Notes: generated by a model not told the origin, from the sequence alone. Counted from the first letter of the stretch, positions 1 to 5,970 are shown. The stretch is 6,291 nucleotides of DNA from Dehalococcoidia bacterium (GCA_021296015.1 JAGWBG010000024.1:1-6291); one strand, 5' to 3'. A program made the numbers and translations.

Positions 1-2
1 AT

Positions 3-1451
3 CGCTACTTTCTGGACCTCCTGATGCAGGTGCTCATAGGGCTGGTATGGTGGCAAATTCTGAGTCGCGGCTCCTTTCTGGTACGCTCCCTGGGGGCCGG
101 CGAGCTTGATATTGATTACTCCCTTCTGATAGGCCCCGTCCTGCTGCTCCTGGCCCTGGGGCTTCTGGTGCTGCGGGTCTTTCCCTGGGTCGTGGCTATT
201 CTGGCCCGTGTATCGGAAGGTCTGGGGCCGGCATGGCTGATGCAGGGTCTCAGGCACGTTTCCAGAGACCCCATCGTACCCGGCACCCTGGTGGTGCTGC
301 TGATGGTAGCAACGGCTCTGGGGGTTATAGGGAGCGCCTTCAGTTCTACCCTTGAGCGCAGCCAGAGAGACCGTGCCCTGTACATGGCGGGTTCGGACCT
401 GCGTATAGAGCACAACGGAGACAGGACACCTACGCCTCTGCTGGGCCTCTCGGACGTAGCGGAGGAGGCGGACGGGACTGATACGGCGGTGGAGGTGACT
501 CGCATCAGAGGCAGCCGGTTGATTGCCGGGTTTTCCACGGAAACCATATCCATCCTGGCAGTGGACACCGAGGACTTCGAGGACGTAGCATGGCATCGCC
601 CCGATTTCGCCAATGGGAAATCCCTTGAGGGGCTTATGAGTGACATTGCTCCCGGCCCGTCCACTACCACGAATGGTCATGGCGAGGGCATAGTGCTGCC
701 CCAGGATACCAGGGCGCTGTCCTTATGGGTCCGTCCCGGCAGGCCGGACTTCAATTCCCAGCTTCTGGCGAGGTTACAGGACTCCCAAGGGTTCTACTTT
801 GACATGCCCATAGGGGGTCTGGGCTTCAATGGCTGGCGACGCTTCGAGGCCGAGATTACTCCCCTGCCTACGTCGGGTAGGCGGTTCTCGGGGGGCAGGC
901 CAATACCGCTGCCAGAGGTTACGCCTCCCTTTACGCTTCTCGCCCTTCGGGTCGCTGCCAGGGGTCCCGGCTTTACGGAGCCGGGAGTGCTGTTTTGGGG
1001 AGGAGTAGCGGCAGTCACCCCAACGGGAGAGAGGGTGCTTTCCGATTTTCAGACCCTTGAGGGGTGGCACGCGATAGAGGACTATGCAAAGCCTGGCCTG
1101 TATGCCTGGGAGTCCAGCGAGTCCGTCGTCCTCGACGGAGCCGGCAGGTCTGCGGCCTTTAGCTGGGCCCCCGGGAGCTTCTCTCTGAGGGGAATCAGGG
1201 CGGGCGGGCCAGAGATGCCCATACCTGCACTGGTGAGTGAGGAGATACTGGATATAGCCGAGGCGGAGGTGGGAGATACCCTGAACATAAGCATCTCTTC
1301 TACGACCTTGCCCATTAGCGTTGTTGCAGTGACCGACTATTTCCCTACCCTTGACCCCCGCCGGGAGCCTTTCCTGGTTCTGGACTTGAGGACCCTTACT
1401 CATTACTCGAACATGCACGGGAAGCAACGAGCTATGGGCCGGCCTGGATAG
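3..1451 (+). CDS. FtsX-family ABC transporter permease, internal part (5' end outside the window, 3' end frameshifted)
   Basis: This is an inner-membrane permease of the MacB/LolCE/FtsX type. The frame is open from the first bases of the window, so the true start lies upstream; the ATG at 24 is internal. Numbering from that Met, hydrophobic segments lie at about 1-20, 34-60 and 86-108. The third leads into the helix FSSTLERSQRDRALYMAGSD, typical of the start of a second FtsX module. A large extracytoplasmic domain follows (about 115-450). It contains an all-beta, lectin/CBM-like stretch at about 229-345 (ALSLWVRPGRPD, then WRRFEAEITPL). The family motif YFPTLDP at 439-445 closes the domain. 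The frame then loses homology and stops at TAG 1449-1451, while the expected continuation (a transmembrane-rich C-terminus) resumes in another frame from about 1420. The two-module architecture with only the second half visible is inferred from the family. It is followed by two ATPase genes on the same strand. Confidence 0.88.
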   Translation, partial: RYFLDLLMQVLIGLVWWQILSRGSFLVRSLGAGELDIDYSLLIGPVLLLLALGLLVLRVFPWVVAILARVSEGLGPAWLMQGLRHVSRDPIVPGTLVVLLMVATALGVIGSAFSSTLERSQRDRALYMAGSDLRIEHNGDRTPTPLLGLSDVAEEADGTDTAVEVTRIRGSRLIAGFSTETISILAVDTEDFEDVAWHRPDFANGKSLEGLMSDIAPGPSTTTNGHGEGIVLPQDTRALSLWVRPGRPDFNSQLLARLQDSQGFYFDMPIGGLGFNGWRRFEAEITPLPTSGRRFSGGRPIPLPEVTPPFTLLALRVAARGPGFTEPGVLFWGGVAAVTPTGERVLSDFQTLEGWHAIEDYAKPGLYAWESSESVVLDGAGRSAAFSWAPGSFSLRGIRAGGPEMPIPALVSEEILDIAEAEVGDTLNISISSTTLPISVVAVTDYFPTLDPRREPFLVLDLRTLTHYSNMHGKQRAMGRPG

Positions 1452-2013
1452 CTCCCTCAGCGACGACGGACTCGACCGTGTCTCCGCCGACGTCGCTGAT
1501 GCTATCACCAGTCGAGGCATAAGGGTCACAGAGTCCACTCTGGCTTCGGAGATAGTGGCGCAACGGGTGCAGCGGCCCCTGGTCAGCGCCGGATGGAGTG
1601 GGCTTCTGGTGCTGATGTTCCTGACGTTGGTGTTGGCCAGCGCTTCAGGAGTGATGCTGTTTTCCTACACCGACTTACGGGACAGACAGACCGAGTTCGC
1701 CCTCATGCGGACTCTGGGGTTTTCCAGGGGGCAACTCAACGGCGTCGTGTGGTTCAACCTTGCCCTGGTGGTAGCTTGTGGCATTGCTCTCGGCACGTGG
1801 GTGGGCCAGATGGTAGGCAACAGCCTTCTACCGGTCATGGAAGTGGCTGAGGGAGGAGTCCGCGTCACCCCGCCCATGGTATTTGAGAGGGACTGGGGCG
1901 CACTTCTCGTATCGTATTTAATACTTGGCAGCGTCACAATCGGCACAATAGGGTGGCTGGTCTGGCTCACTTCAAAGCTGGAGGTGCAGCGTATCCTCCG
2001 TATTGGGGAGTGA
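1420..2013 (+). CDS. FtsX-family ABC permease, C-terminal transmembrane module (continuation of the preceding gene after a frameshift)
   Basis: This is the missing C-terminus of the upstream permease. In this frame protein-like sequence starts right where the upstream frame degrades (SNELWAGLDSSLSDDGL, from about 1423) and has no good start codon there. A gene caller would take GTG at 1555, which has no convincing ribosome binding site and removes conserved sequence. Counting from that GTG (152 residues), three membrane helices lie at about 14-38, 64-90 and 114-138. The classic FtsX loop between helices 1 and 2 (LRDRQTEFALMRTLGFSRGQ) is present, as is the usual basic tail VQRILRIGE. Deleting one G of the GGG at 1419-1421 joins both frames as NMHGSNELWAGLD. 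I therefore read 3-2013 as one gene with a +1 disruption: a real mutation, an assembly error, or recoding. The stop at 2011-2013 is 46 bases before the first ATPase gene. Confidence 0.85.
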   Translation, partial: GSNELWAGLDSSLSDDGLDRVSADVADAITSRGIRVTESTLASEIVAQRVQRPLVSAGWSGLLVLMFLTLVLASASGVMLFSYTDLRDRQTEFALMRTLGFSRGQLNGVVWFNLALVVACGIALGTWVGQMVGNSLLPVMEVAEGGVRVTPPMVFERDWGALLVSYLILGSVTIGTIGWLVWLTSKLEVQRILRIGE

Positions 2014-2059
2014 AGGGGAAATCAGTGTCTCTTAGTCAGCCTTTTTTAAGGGGTATACC

Positions 2060-3085
2060 TTGAGAATAACGCAAAGCTCCGGTCAGACACCCGAGATTCG
2101 CCGCGCGGGCGGGTCTCGCCGGGGTCATTCGGACCCGCTCTACATTGAGTGTCAAGACCTTTTCAAGATTTTCAAGCGGGCAGACCTGGAAGTGGTGTCC
2201 CTGCGGGGTGTGGACCTGGAGGTGGAGGCGGGTGAGCTAATCGCCATTGTCGGAGCCAGCGGCAGCGGCAAAAGCACGTTGCTCAATATACTGTCTGGTT
2301 TGGACCGTCCTTCAGCGGGACAGGTCCGGGTGGGCACCAGGGACCTTCTGAACATTTCGGACCGGGAACTGGTCCACTATCGCAGAATGGACGTGGGATT
2401 CGTGTGGCAGGCTACGGCTCGGAACCTTGTGCCATATCTTAGCGTCCAGGAAAACATAGAGTTGCCCATGGCAATCGCCGGGACGGAAGTAGACCCACGG
2501 CGCGCCTGGAGCATGGAGTTGTTGGATGCACTGGGCATGAAAGATAAGGCCGCCAGGCTCCCGCATCAACTCTCAGGAGGCGAGCAGCAGAGAGTGGCCA
2601 TAGCCACGGCGATGTCCAACCGCCCGCCGTTGCTTCTGGCCGATGAACCTACCGGCGAGCTGGACAATCAGATGGCAGACCAGGTCTTCGAGCTACTGCG
2701 CTACATGAACCGCACCTATAACGTTACCATAGTGGTAGTCACCCACTACCCAGGGGTGGCCCATTCAGTGGACAGGGTGCTCCACATCCGCGACGGCCGC
2801 ATCAGCTCAGAGAGCTTCTTGCGGCCCACCTTCGACCGGTCCGGTGAGGTCACTCACCACGAATACCTGGTGGTGGACCGAGTGGGCCGTCTCCAGCTGC
2901 CCACCGACTACGTTGACAAGCTCCAGCTTCAGGGGCTGGCAACGGCAAATATAGACGACGAGCAGGTAACCATAAGGCCGGTTACGGAAGGCCCTCAATC
3001 AGGTCAACCCGACTCCGTGGGCGCAGACGACCAGACTGCCCAGGAGCTGGGTCAAGCTCCGGGCCAGGATGAGGAGGAGCAATGA
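2060..3085 (+). CDS. ABC transporter ATP-binding protein (MacB/LolD type) with C-terminal AbrB-like domain
   Basis: This is a cytoplasmic ATPase that would power the adjacent FtsX permease. The start is TTG, chosen because AAGGGG at 2048-2053 sits 6 bases upstream. Motifs in the 341-residue product: Walker A GASGSGKS (65-72), Q-loop Gln 117, signature LSGGEQQ (171-177), Walker B LLLADE with catalytic Glu 196, D-loop at 201-202, and switch His 229. The nucleotide-binding domain therefore looks fully active. The family usually ends near 220-250 residues; this protein continues. Residues 268-306 (YLVVDRVGRLQLPTDYVDKL, then a beta strand VTIRP) look like an AbrB/SpoVT swapped-hairpin unit, followed by a Gln/Asp/Glu-rich tail (307-341). 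The role of that extension is unknown; it could serve dimerisation or regulation. The gene overlaps the next ATPase by 4 bases (ATGA), which points to translational coupling. Confidence 0.93.
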   Translation: MRITQSSGQTPEIRRAGGSRRGHSDPLYIECQDLFKIFKRADLEVVSLRGVDLEVEAGELIAIVGASGSGKSTLLNILSGLDRPSAGQVRVGTRDLLNISDRELVHYRRMDVGFVWQATARNLVPYLSVQENIELPMAIAGTEVDPRRAWSMELLDALGMKDKAARLPHQLSGGEQQRVAIATAMSNRPPLLLADEPTGELDNQMADQVFELLRYMNRTYNVTIVVVTHYPGVAHSVDRVLHIRDGRISSESFLRPTFDRSGEVTHHEYLVVDRVGRLQLPTDYVDKLQLQGLATANIDDEQVTIRPVTEGPQSGQPDSVGADDQTAQELGQAPGQDEEEQ

Positions 3086-3846
3086 GAGGACCCCACACTC
3101 CCCGACGAAGACTGGGACAACTGGTATCCCCGGCCGGCGGAGTAGCCCCGTCGCCGGCAAGCTCCGGTTCCCAGCCTGTCATCTCCACCCACGACCTTAC
3201 ACGGGCCTTTGGAGCCGGGGAGATGGCCGTTACCGCGGTGAAAGGTGTCACACTGGATGTCCATTCGGGCGAGTTCCTGGCAATCATCGGGCGCTCAGGT
3301 TCGGGCAAGACTACCTTGTTGAACCTGATGGCTGGCCTGGACAGACCCACGTCCGGCGACGTCGTATTCCAGGGCAGCGACCTGGCTTCCCTCTCCGAGG
3401 CCGACTTGGTAGAGCTGCGCCGGAGCAAGATAGGTTTTGTCTTCCAGTCCTTTGGTCTTATGCCCCTTCTCTCGGCCCAAGAGAACGTGGAGCTACCCCT
3501 GCACATCAGAGGGACCGGATGGAGAGAGCGTCGCAGGCGGGCACTTGACACCCTCGAGATAGTGGGACTGGGGTCTCGGTCGAAGCACAGGCCCTATGAG
3601 CTTTCGGGAGGCGAGCAGCAGCGAGTAGCTATTGCCCGCGCTCTGGTCACTGACCCCGACGTGGTATTCGCCGACGAGCCTACCGGCGAGCTAGACACCG
3701 CCACAGCCATGTCCATTGCCACCATACTGCGGGATGTCTCTCTAAATCAGCAAGTTACCGTGATTGTAGCCACCCATGACGTGACCCTGTCCGGCATGAG
3801 CAGCCGCACCATCGAGATTGTGGACGGCACGATGAACGGCGTCTAG
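3082..3846 (+). CDS. ABC transporter ATP-binding protein (MacB/LolD family)
   Basis: This is the second cytoplasmic ATPase of the operon, 254 residues. Its ATG lies within the stop of the preceding gene, behind a purine-rich ribosome binding site (GAGGAGGAG, 3071-3079). After a Ser/Ala/Pro-rich N-terminal extension of about 32 residues comes a standard nucleotide-binding domain: Walker A GRSGSGKT (70-77), Q-loop Gln 122 in FVFQSF, signature LSGGEQQ (174-180), Walker B VVFADE with Glu 199, D-loop LD 204-205, and switch His 232. All catalytic residues are present. FVFQSFGLMPLLSAQENVELPL is the style of the LolD/MacB lipoprotein and macrolide exporter group, although the substrate cannot be told from sequence. 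Two different ATPases beside one large permease suggest either a heterodimeric ATPase pair or a second permease gene upstream of the window. It is the last gene of the operon; the stop is TAG at 3844-3846. Confidence 0.94.
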   Translation: MRGPHTPRRRLGQLVSPAGGVAPSPASSGSQPVISTHDLTRAFGAGEMAVTAVKGVTLDVHSGEFLAIIGRSGSGKTTLLNLMAGLDRPTSGDVVFQGSDLASLSEADLVELRRSKIGFVFQSFGLMPLLSAQENVELPLHIRGTGWRERRRRALDTLEIVGLGSRSKHRPYELSGGEQQRVAIARALVTDPDVVFADEPTGELDTATAMSIATILRDVSLNQQVTVIVATHDVTLSGMSSRTIEIVDGTMNGV

Positions 3847-3860
3847 TCTAGTGTGGCCAC

Positions 3861-3889
3861 TTGCAACTCGCCACGCTGGAAGCTAGGAT
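3861..3889 (+). promoter_or_regulatory. Possible promoter of the tRNA-Ser gene
   Basis: TTGCAA (3861-3866) and TAGGAT (3884-3889) are separated by 17 bases. Each matches 4 of 6 positions of the sigma-70 type -35 and -10 consensus. Transcription would begin within a few bases of the mature tRNA 5' end at 3898. An overlapping GATAAT at 3887-3892 is an alternative -10 but gives a spacing of 20. The promoter is inferred from spacing and position only. Confidence 0.35.
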
Positions 3890-3897
3890 AATGGAGT

Positions 3898-3985
3898 GGA
3901 GGGGTGGCCGAGTGGACGATGGCGGCGGTCTTGAAAACCGTTAACCCTCCGGGGTTCGTGGGTTCGAATCCCACCCCCTCCGCCA
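3898..3985 (+). tRNA. tRNA-Ser (anticodon UGA)
   Basis: This is a complete class II tRNA of 88 bases including an encoded CCA (3983-3985). The acceptor stem GGAGGGG (3898-3904) pairs with CCCCTCC (3975-3981), and G 3982 is the discriminator, as expected for serine tRNAs. The anticodon stem GCGGT/ACCGT (3925-3929 and 3937-3941) encloses the loop CTTGAAA, putting TGA at 3932-3934, which reads UCA and other UCN codons. A long variable arm follows (AACCC and GGGTT pair across 3943-3956), the mark of tRNA-Ser. The T arm GTGGG-TTCGAAT-CCCAC spans 3958-3974. It lies downstream of the ABC operon on the same strand, with 51 bases between. No second copy of its 3' end is visible in the window, so there is no evidence that it served as an integration site here. 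Confidence 0.97.
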
Positions 3986-4133
3986 AACTAATATCCCCTG
4001 CAGCCCCGTGAAGTCCCAAATGGCTCGAGTTCATAGCTGGACTCATGACTCTGAGTCCTCGACCATTCCCTCAAAACCCCATGAAACGCCTCTATATCCC
4101 GCTCATGGTGTCGGATGGGGAATCTCACAGCAC
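3986..4133. other. Non-coding stretch after tRNA-Ser, containing one inverted repeat
   Basis: No reading frame here looks like a real protein on either strand. The one visible structure is a perfect 7-bp inverted repeat, GGACTCA (4039-4045) and TGAGTCC (4052-4058), around a 6-base loop TGACTC. It is not followed by a T run on either strand, so it is not a convincing intrinsic terminator. It sits where transcription of the tRNA (+) and of the - strand genes would converge. Confidence 0.4.
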
Positions 4134-4323
4134 TCACGTCAAAGGCCCTGAGCAAACCGGTCCAGGGCAGAACTTTAGGCCAAGCAACTCTTTCTTCTTG
4201 GCGTCGAACTCTTCCTGAGTGAGGACGCCTCTCTCCAAGAGGCCCGCCAACCTCTCTATCTCCCTTCTTCTTGATATTGGTGGCTATCTCAAAAGGCCGG
4301 ATTGACATCAAGGCTCGCATCAA
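4134..4323 (-). pseudogene. Frameshifted remnant of a small SHOCT-domain protein
   Basis: On the - strand, the frame from 4274 down to TGA at 4134-4136 encodes IERLAGLLERGVLTQEEFDA followed by KKKELLGL. This is an excellent match in pattern to the SHOCT motif (short C-terminal domain, usually at the end of small bacterial membrane or stress-related proteins). That frame has a TAG just upstream and no usable start. The neighbouring frame has candidate starts (TTG 4323, ATG 4320, ATG 4308) and reads SIRPFEIATNIKKK, then degenerates exactly where the SHOCT frame becomes sensible. Removing one base from the AAGAAGAAGGGAG run (about 4263-4275) would join them as ATNIKKREIERLAG. I infer a small gene with a +1 disruption, or an error in the sequence. 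It lies 75 bases downstream of the LRR gene on the same strand. No good ribosome binding site is visible. Confidence 0.5.
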
Positions 4324-4398
4324 GGCGTCGGAACGTCCCCCGGACTTCCGGCCTGGGCAGGCCCTGCTCCTGGGATGGCGGGAGGATGGCCGGGGCCA

Positions 4399-5442
4399 TT
4401 ACTCGAGGCAGAAGGGCAGCCCGCCCAGGTCCCCTCCAGCGCCGCGCAAGACATATGGCACACAGCCCGTCAGTTGGTTACCTCTGAGGCCCAACCAATT
4501 CAGATTGGCCAGGCTCCTCAACTCCCCCGGGACGCTTCCCGTCAGTTCATTGTCGCTGAGGGGCAAAAGCTCCAGATTCGCCATGCACCCCAACTCCCCC
4601 GGGATGCTTCCCGTCAGTTCATTGTCGCTGAGGTTCAAAAGCTCCAGCTTGGCCAGGCTCCCCAACTCCCCTGGGATGCTCCCCGTCAGGTCGTTGCCGG
4701 CGAGGCCCAACCACCCCTCCAGATTGGCCAAGCTGCCCAATTCCGGGGGGATGCTCCCCGTCAGTTGGTTGTTGCCGAGGCTCAAGCTCCACAGATTAGT
4801 CAGGCTCCCCAACTCCCCCGGGATGCTCCCCGTCAGGTCGTTGCCGGCGAGGCCCAACCCCCACAGATTTGCCAGGCTCCCCAACTCCTCCGGGATGCTC
4901 CCTGTCAGTTCATTGCCAAGGAGGGCCAGATACTCCAGATTGGCCAGGCTCCCCAACTCCTCTGGTATGCTTCCCGTCAGGTCGTTGCCGCTGAGGTTCA
5001 ACCACCGCAGATTGGCCAGGCTGCCCAACCAGGTTGGGATGCTTCCCGTCAGGTTGTTGCCGGCGAGTTCCAACCGCTGCAGATTGACCAGGCTCCCCAA
5101 CTCCTCCGGGATGCTTCCAGTCAGACCCTCTTCAAGTAGGTCCAGCTCGGTCACCCGGAGGGGAGACCCTTCGACGGTAACGCCGCCCCAGTCGGAGATG
5201 GGGGTGTCTTGATGCCAGTCGAGAGAGGCCTCTCCACCGCCAATCAGCGTATCCCTCGCCCCCAGGAGGGTCGCGCAGTCCTCCACCAGGCCGGGGTTGG
5301 CCTCAGGCTCCAGGACCGCGACCCCGTTGGAGCACTCCTCCGACCATTGCGGCGATGGCGGCTCTCCACCGCCACAGGCTGCGGCCAGCAGAACGAGCAG
5401 CCCCCAAAGTACCAGCGCCAACGCAAGCATGTTGCCTTTCAT
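4399..5442 (-). CDS. Secreted leucine-rich repeat lipoprotein (plant-type LRR)
   Basis: This is a 347-residue predicted surface lipoprotein. I chose the ATG at 5442 because AGGAGG (5453-5448) lies 5 bases upstream and a signal peptide follows directly; longer starts would put 23 polar residues in front. Residues 1-22 form a hydrophobic lipoprotein signal ending in LAAAC, with Cys 23 as the lipidated residue. After a short linker comes an N-cap (about 47-95, with Cys 56 and LDWHQDTPISDWGGVTV). Ten leucine-rich repeats span 96-333, with consensus LANLxxLxLxxNxLTGSIPxELGS. This is the 24-residue plant/PS type, built for protein-protein binding. A C-cap carries Cys 327 and Cys 345, a possible disulfide. 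The partner is unknown. The stop is TAA at 4401-4399. N-caps of this style are familiar to me from Chloroflexota LRR proteins, which is memory rather than a search. Confidence 0.92.
   Translation of the reverse strand: MKGNMLALALVLWGLLVLLAAACGGGEPPSPQWSEECSNGVAVLEPEANPGLVEDCATLLGARDTLIGGGEASLDWHQDTPISDWGGVTVEGSPLRVTELDLLEEGLTGSIPEELGSLVNLQRLELAGNNLTGSIPTWLGSLANLRWLNLSGNDLTGSIPEELGSLANLEYLALLGNELTGSIPEELGSLANLWGLGLAGNDLTGSIPGELGSLTNLWSLSLGNNQLTGSIPPELGSLANLEGWLGLAGNDLTGSIPGELGSLAKLELLNLSDNELTGSIPGELGCMANLELLPLSDNELTGSVPGELRSLANLNWLGLRGNQLTGCVPYVLRGAGGDLGGLPFCLE
4444..5157 (-). repeat. Tandem 72-bp coding repeats (10 LRR units)
   Basis: The LRR gene is made of near-identical 72-bp units, one per 24-residue repeat. 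The LTG motif recurs at residues 107, 131, 155, 179, 203, 227, 252, 276, 300 and 324. All spacings are 24 except the sixth interval, which is 25 because of one inserted codon (LEGWLGLAGN instead of the usual LEWLGLAGN pattern). Units differ mostly at the solvent-exposed x positions. Such repeats are prone to unit gain and loss. Confidence 0.9.
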
Positions 5443-5447
5443 GCTTC

Positions 5448-5453
5448 CCTCCT
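5448..5453 (-). promoter_or_regulatory. Ribosome binding site of the LRR lipoprotein gene
   Basis: AGGAGG on the - strand, 5 bases before the ATG at 5442. It fixes the start of the lipoprotein and excludes both the longer frame and the internal Met at residue 5. Confidence 0.75.
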
Positions 5454-5525
5454 TAAAATAATCAAATCCCCACTGCCCCTCACCAGCCCATGCGAGGGGA
5501 TGAGAATGCACTGCTGATCACCCCA

Positions 5526-5658
5526 GCCGTCATCCCAGCATAGAGCCTGCCCAACATTCCGATACAGGGGCGGAATCCAGAGGTGGGGGGGTGGGTGATA
5601 TCGCAACGACTGCATGTGTCGTGGGACCCTGGATTCCCGTTTTCGCGGGAATGACGGC
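5526..5658. repeat. Palindromic intergenic repeat element (ATTCCC-N8-GGGAAT type, MITE-like)
   Basis: A 133-bp element bounded by the perfect 8-base inverted repeat GCCGTCAT (5526-5533) and ATGACGGC (5651-5658); one skipped base extends the match through the next CCC/GGG. Inside are two further hairpins: ATTCCG/CGGAAT (5556-5561 and 5571-5576) and ATTCCCG/CGGGAAT (5633-5639 and 5646-5652). The latter has the form ATTCCC-N8-GGGAAT, known from Neisseria dRS3 repeats and from abundant intergenic repeats in many other bacteria. Its spurious translation contains the familiar RHSRENGNP string. It occupies most of the 288-base gap between the YHS gene and the LRR gene (5443-5730). The flanks 5454-5525 and 5659-5730 show nothing I can name. 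Confidence 0.7.
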
Positions 5659-5730
5659 GTTGGGGAATGCCTATTTTCATAATGGTCACGGACTAGGGAG
5701 TGGAAGGATGGAAGGGGGCCGCGCTGCCCC

Positions 5731-5970
5731 TCAGGACTTGCGGCCAAAGATGCGCGCAAAGAAGGAGGTTTTCTGCTGGGACTGGCCCATGCTCTGCTCC
5801 TGGTGGGATGCTTCCTGGCCCTGCCCCGACAGGTATTTCTCCGGGTCTCTTTCAAAGACCCTTTTGCACCCGGGGGCGCAGAAATAGTAGGTCTCGCCCT
5901 TGTACTCGGTCTTGCCGCCGGGGGGATTCTGCACGTCCACTTCCATATCACACACCGGATCTATAGCCAT
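5731..5970 (-). CDS. YHS-domain metal-binding protein
   Basis: A 79-residue cytoplasmic protein. The start is ATG at 5970, because AGGAGG (5984-5979) lies 8 bases upstream; a GTG at 5979 would overlap that site. Residues 4-47 form a YHS domain: DPVCDMEV (4-11), then YKGETYYFCAPGCKRVFERD (23-42). Cys 7, Cys 31 and Cys 35 are the likely metal ligands. The C-terminus (48-79) is a Gln/Ser-rich linker ending in a basic amphipathic stretch, TSFFARIFGRKS, of unknown role. YHS/TRASH-like domains commonly occur fused to, or beside, copper P-type ATPases, where they are thought to bind or pass on metal. Here the gene starts 42 bases after the stop of such an ATPase on the same strand, so the two are probably co-transcribed. 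The stop is TGA at 5733-5731. Confidence 0.9.
   Translation of the reverse strand: MAIDPVCDMEVDVQNPPGGKTEYKGETYYFCAPGCKRVFERDPEKYLSGQGQEASHQEQSMGQSQQKTSFFARIFGRKS

Noticed and set aside
774..1538. 254-codon open frame on the - strand inside the permease
   Set aside because: The product is low-complexity and Arg/Pro-rich without a recognisable domain. The + strand carries the conserved permease.
2982..3551. 189-codon open frame on the - strand across the junction of the two ATPases
   Set aside because: It is opposite two ATPases whose motifs are complete and in frame, and it has no recognisable motif or ribosome binding site.
3851..3876. Hairpin GTGTGGC/GCCACGC after the last ATPase gene as an intrinsic terminator
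   Set aside because: The loop is 12 bases, one pair is G-T, no T run follows, and it overlaps the likely tRNA promoter.
3958..3985. tRNA-Ser 3' end as an integration (att) site for an island carrying the LRR gene
   Set aside because: No second copy of the tRNA 3' end and no integrase gene are visible in the window.
4289..4399. Small - strand frame overlapping the LRR stop as TAATG (36 codons)
   Set aside because: It has no recognisable motif and no ribosome binding site of its own, and it ends at TGA within the region better explained by the SHOCT remnant.
4271..5212. Long open frames on the + strand (up to 313 codons, with a second of 254 codons) opposite the LRR gene
   Set aside because: They arise because the LRR repeat unit is 72 bp: a frame without a stop in one unit has none in all. 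The translations are Pro/Ser/Leu/Arg or Gln/Ala-rich repeats with no start signal, while the - strand gives a signal peptide, a ribosome binding site and a known fold.
5715..5730. GGGGC/GCCCC hairpin directly after the YHS stop as a terminator
   Set aside because: The stem is only 5 bp and is not followed by a T run. It could reflect GC-rich sequence by chance.
5439..5951. Open frames within and around 5480-5951, including one encoding RHSRENGNP
   Set aside because: That peptide is the well-known artefact of the ATTCCC-N8-GGGAAT repeat; the rest overlaps the YHS gene in a wrong frame.
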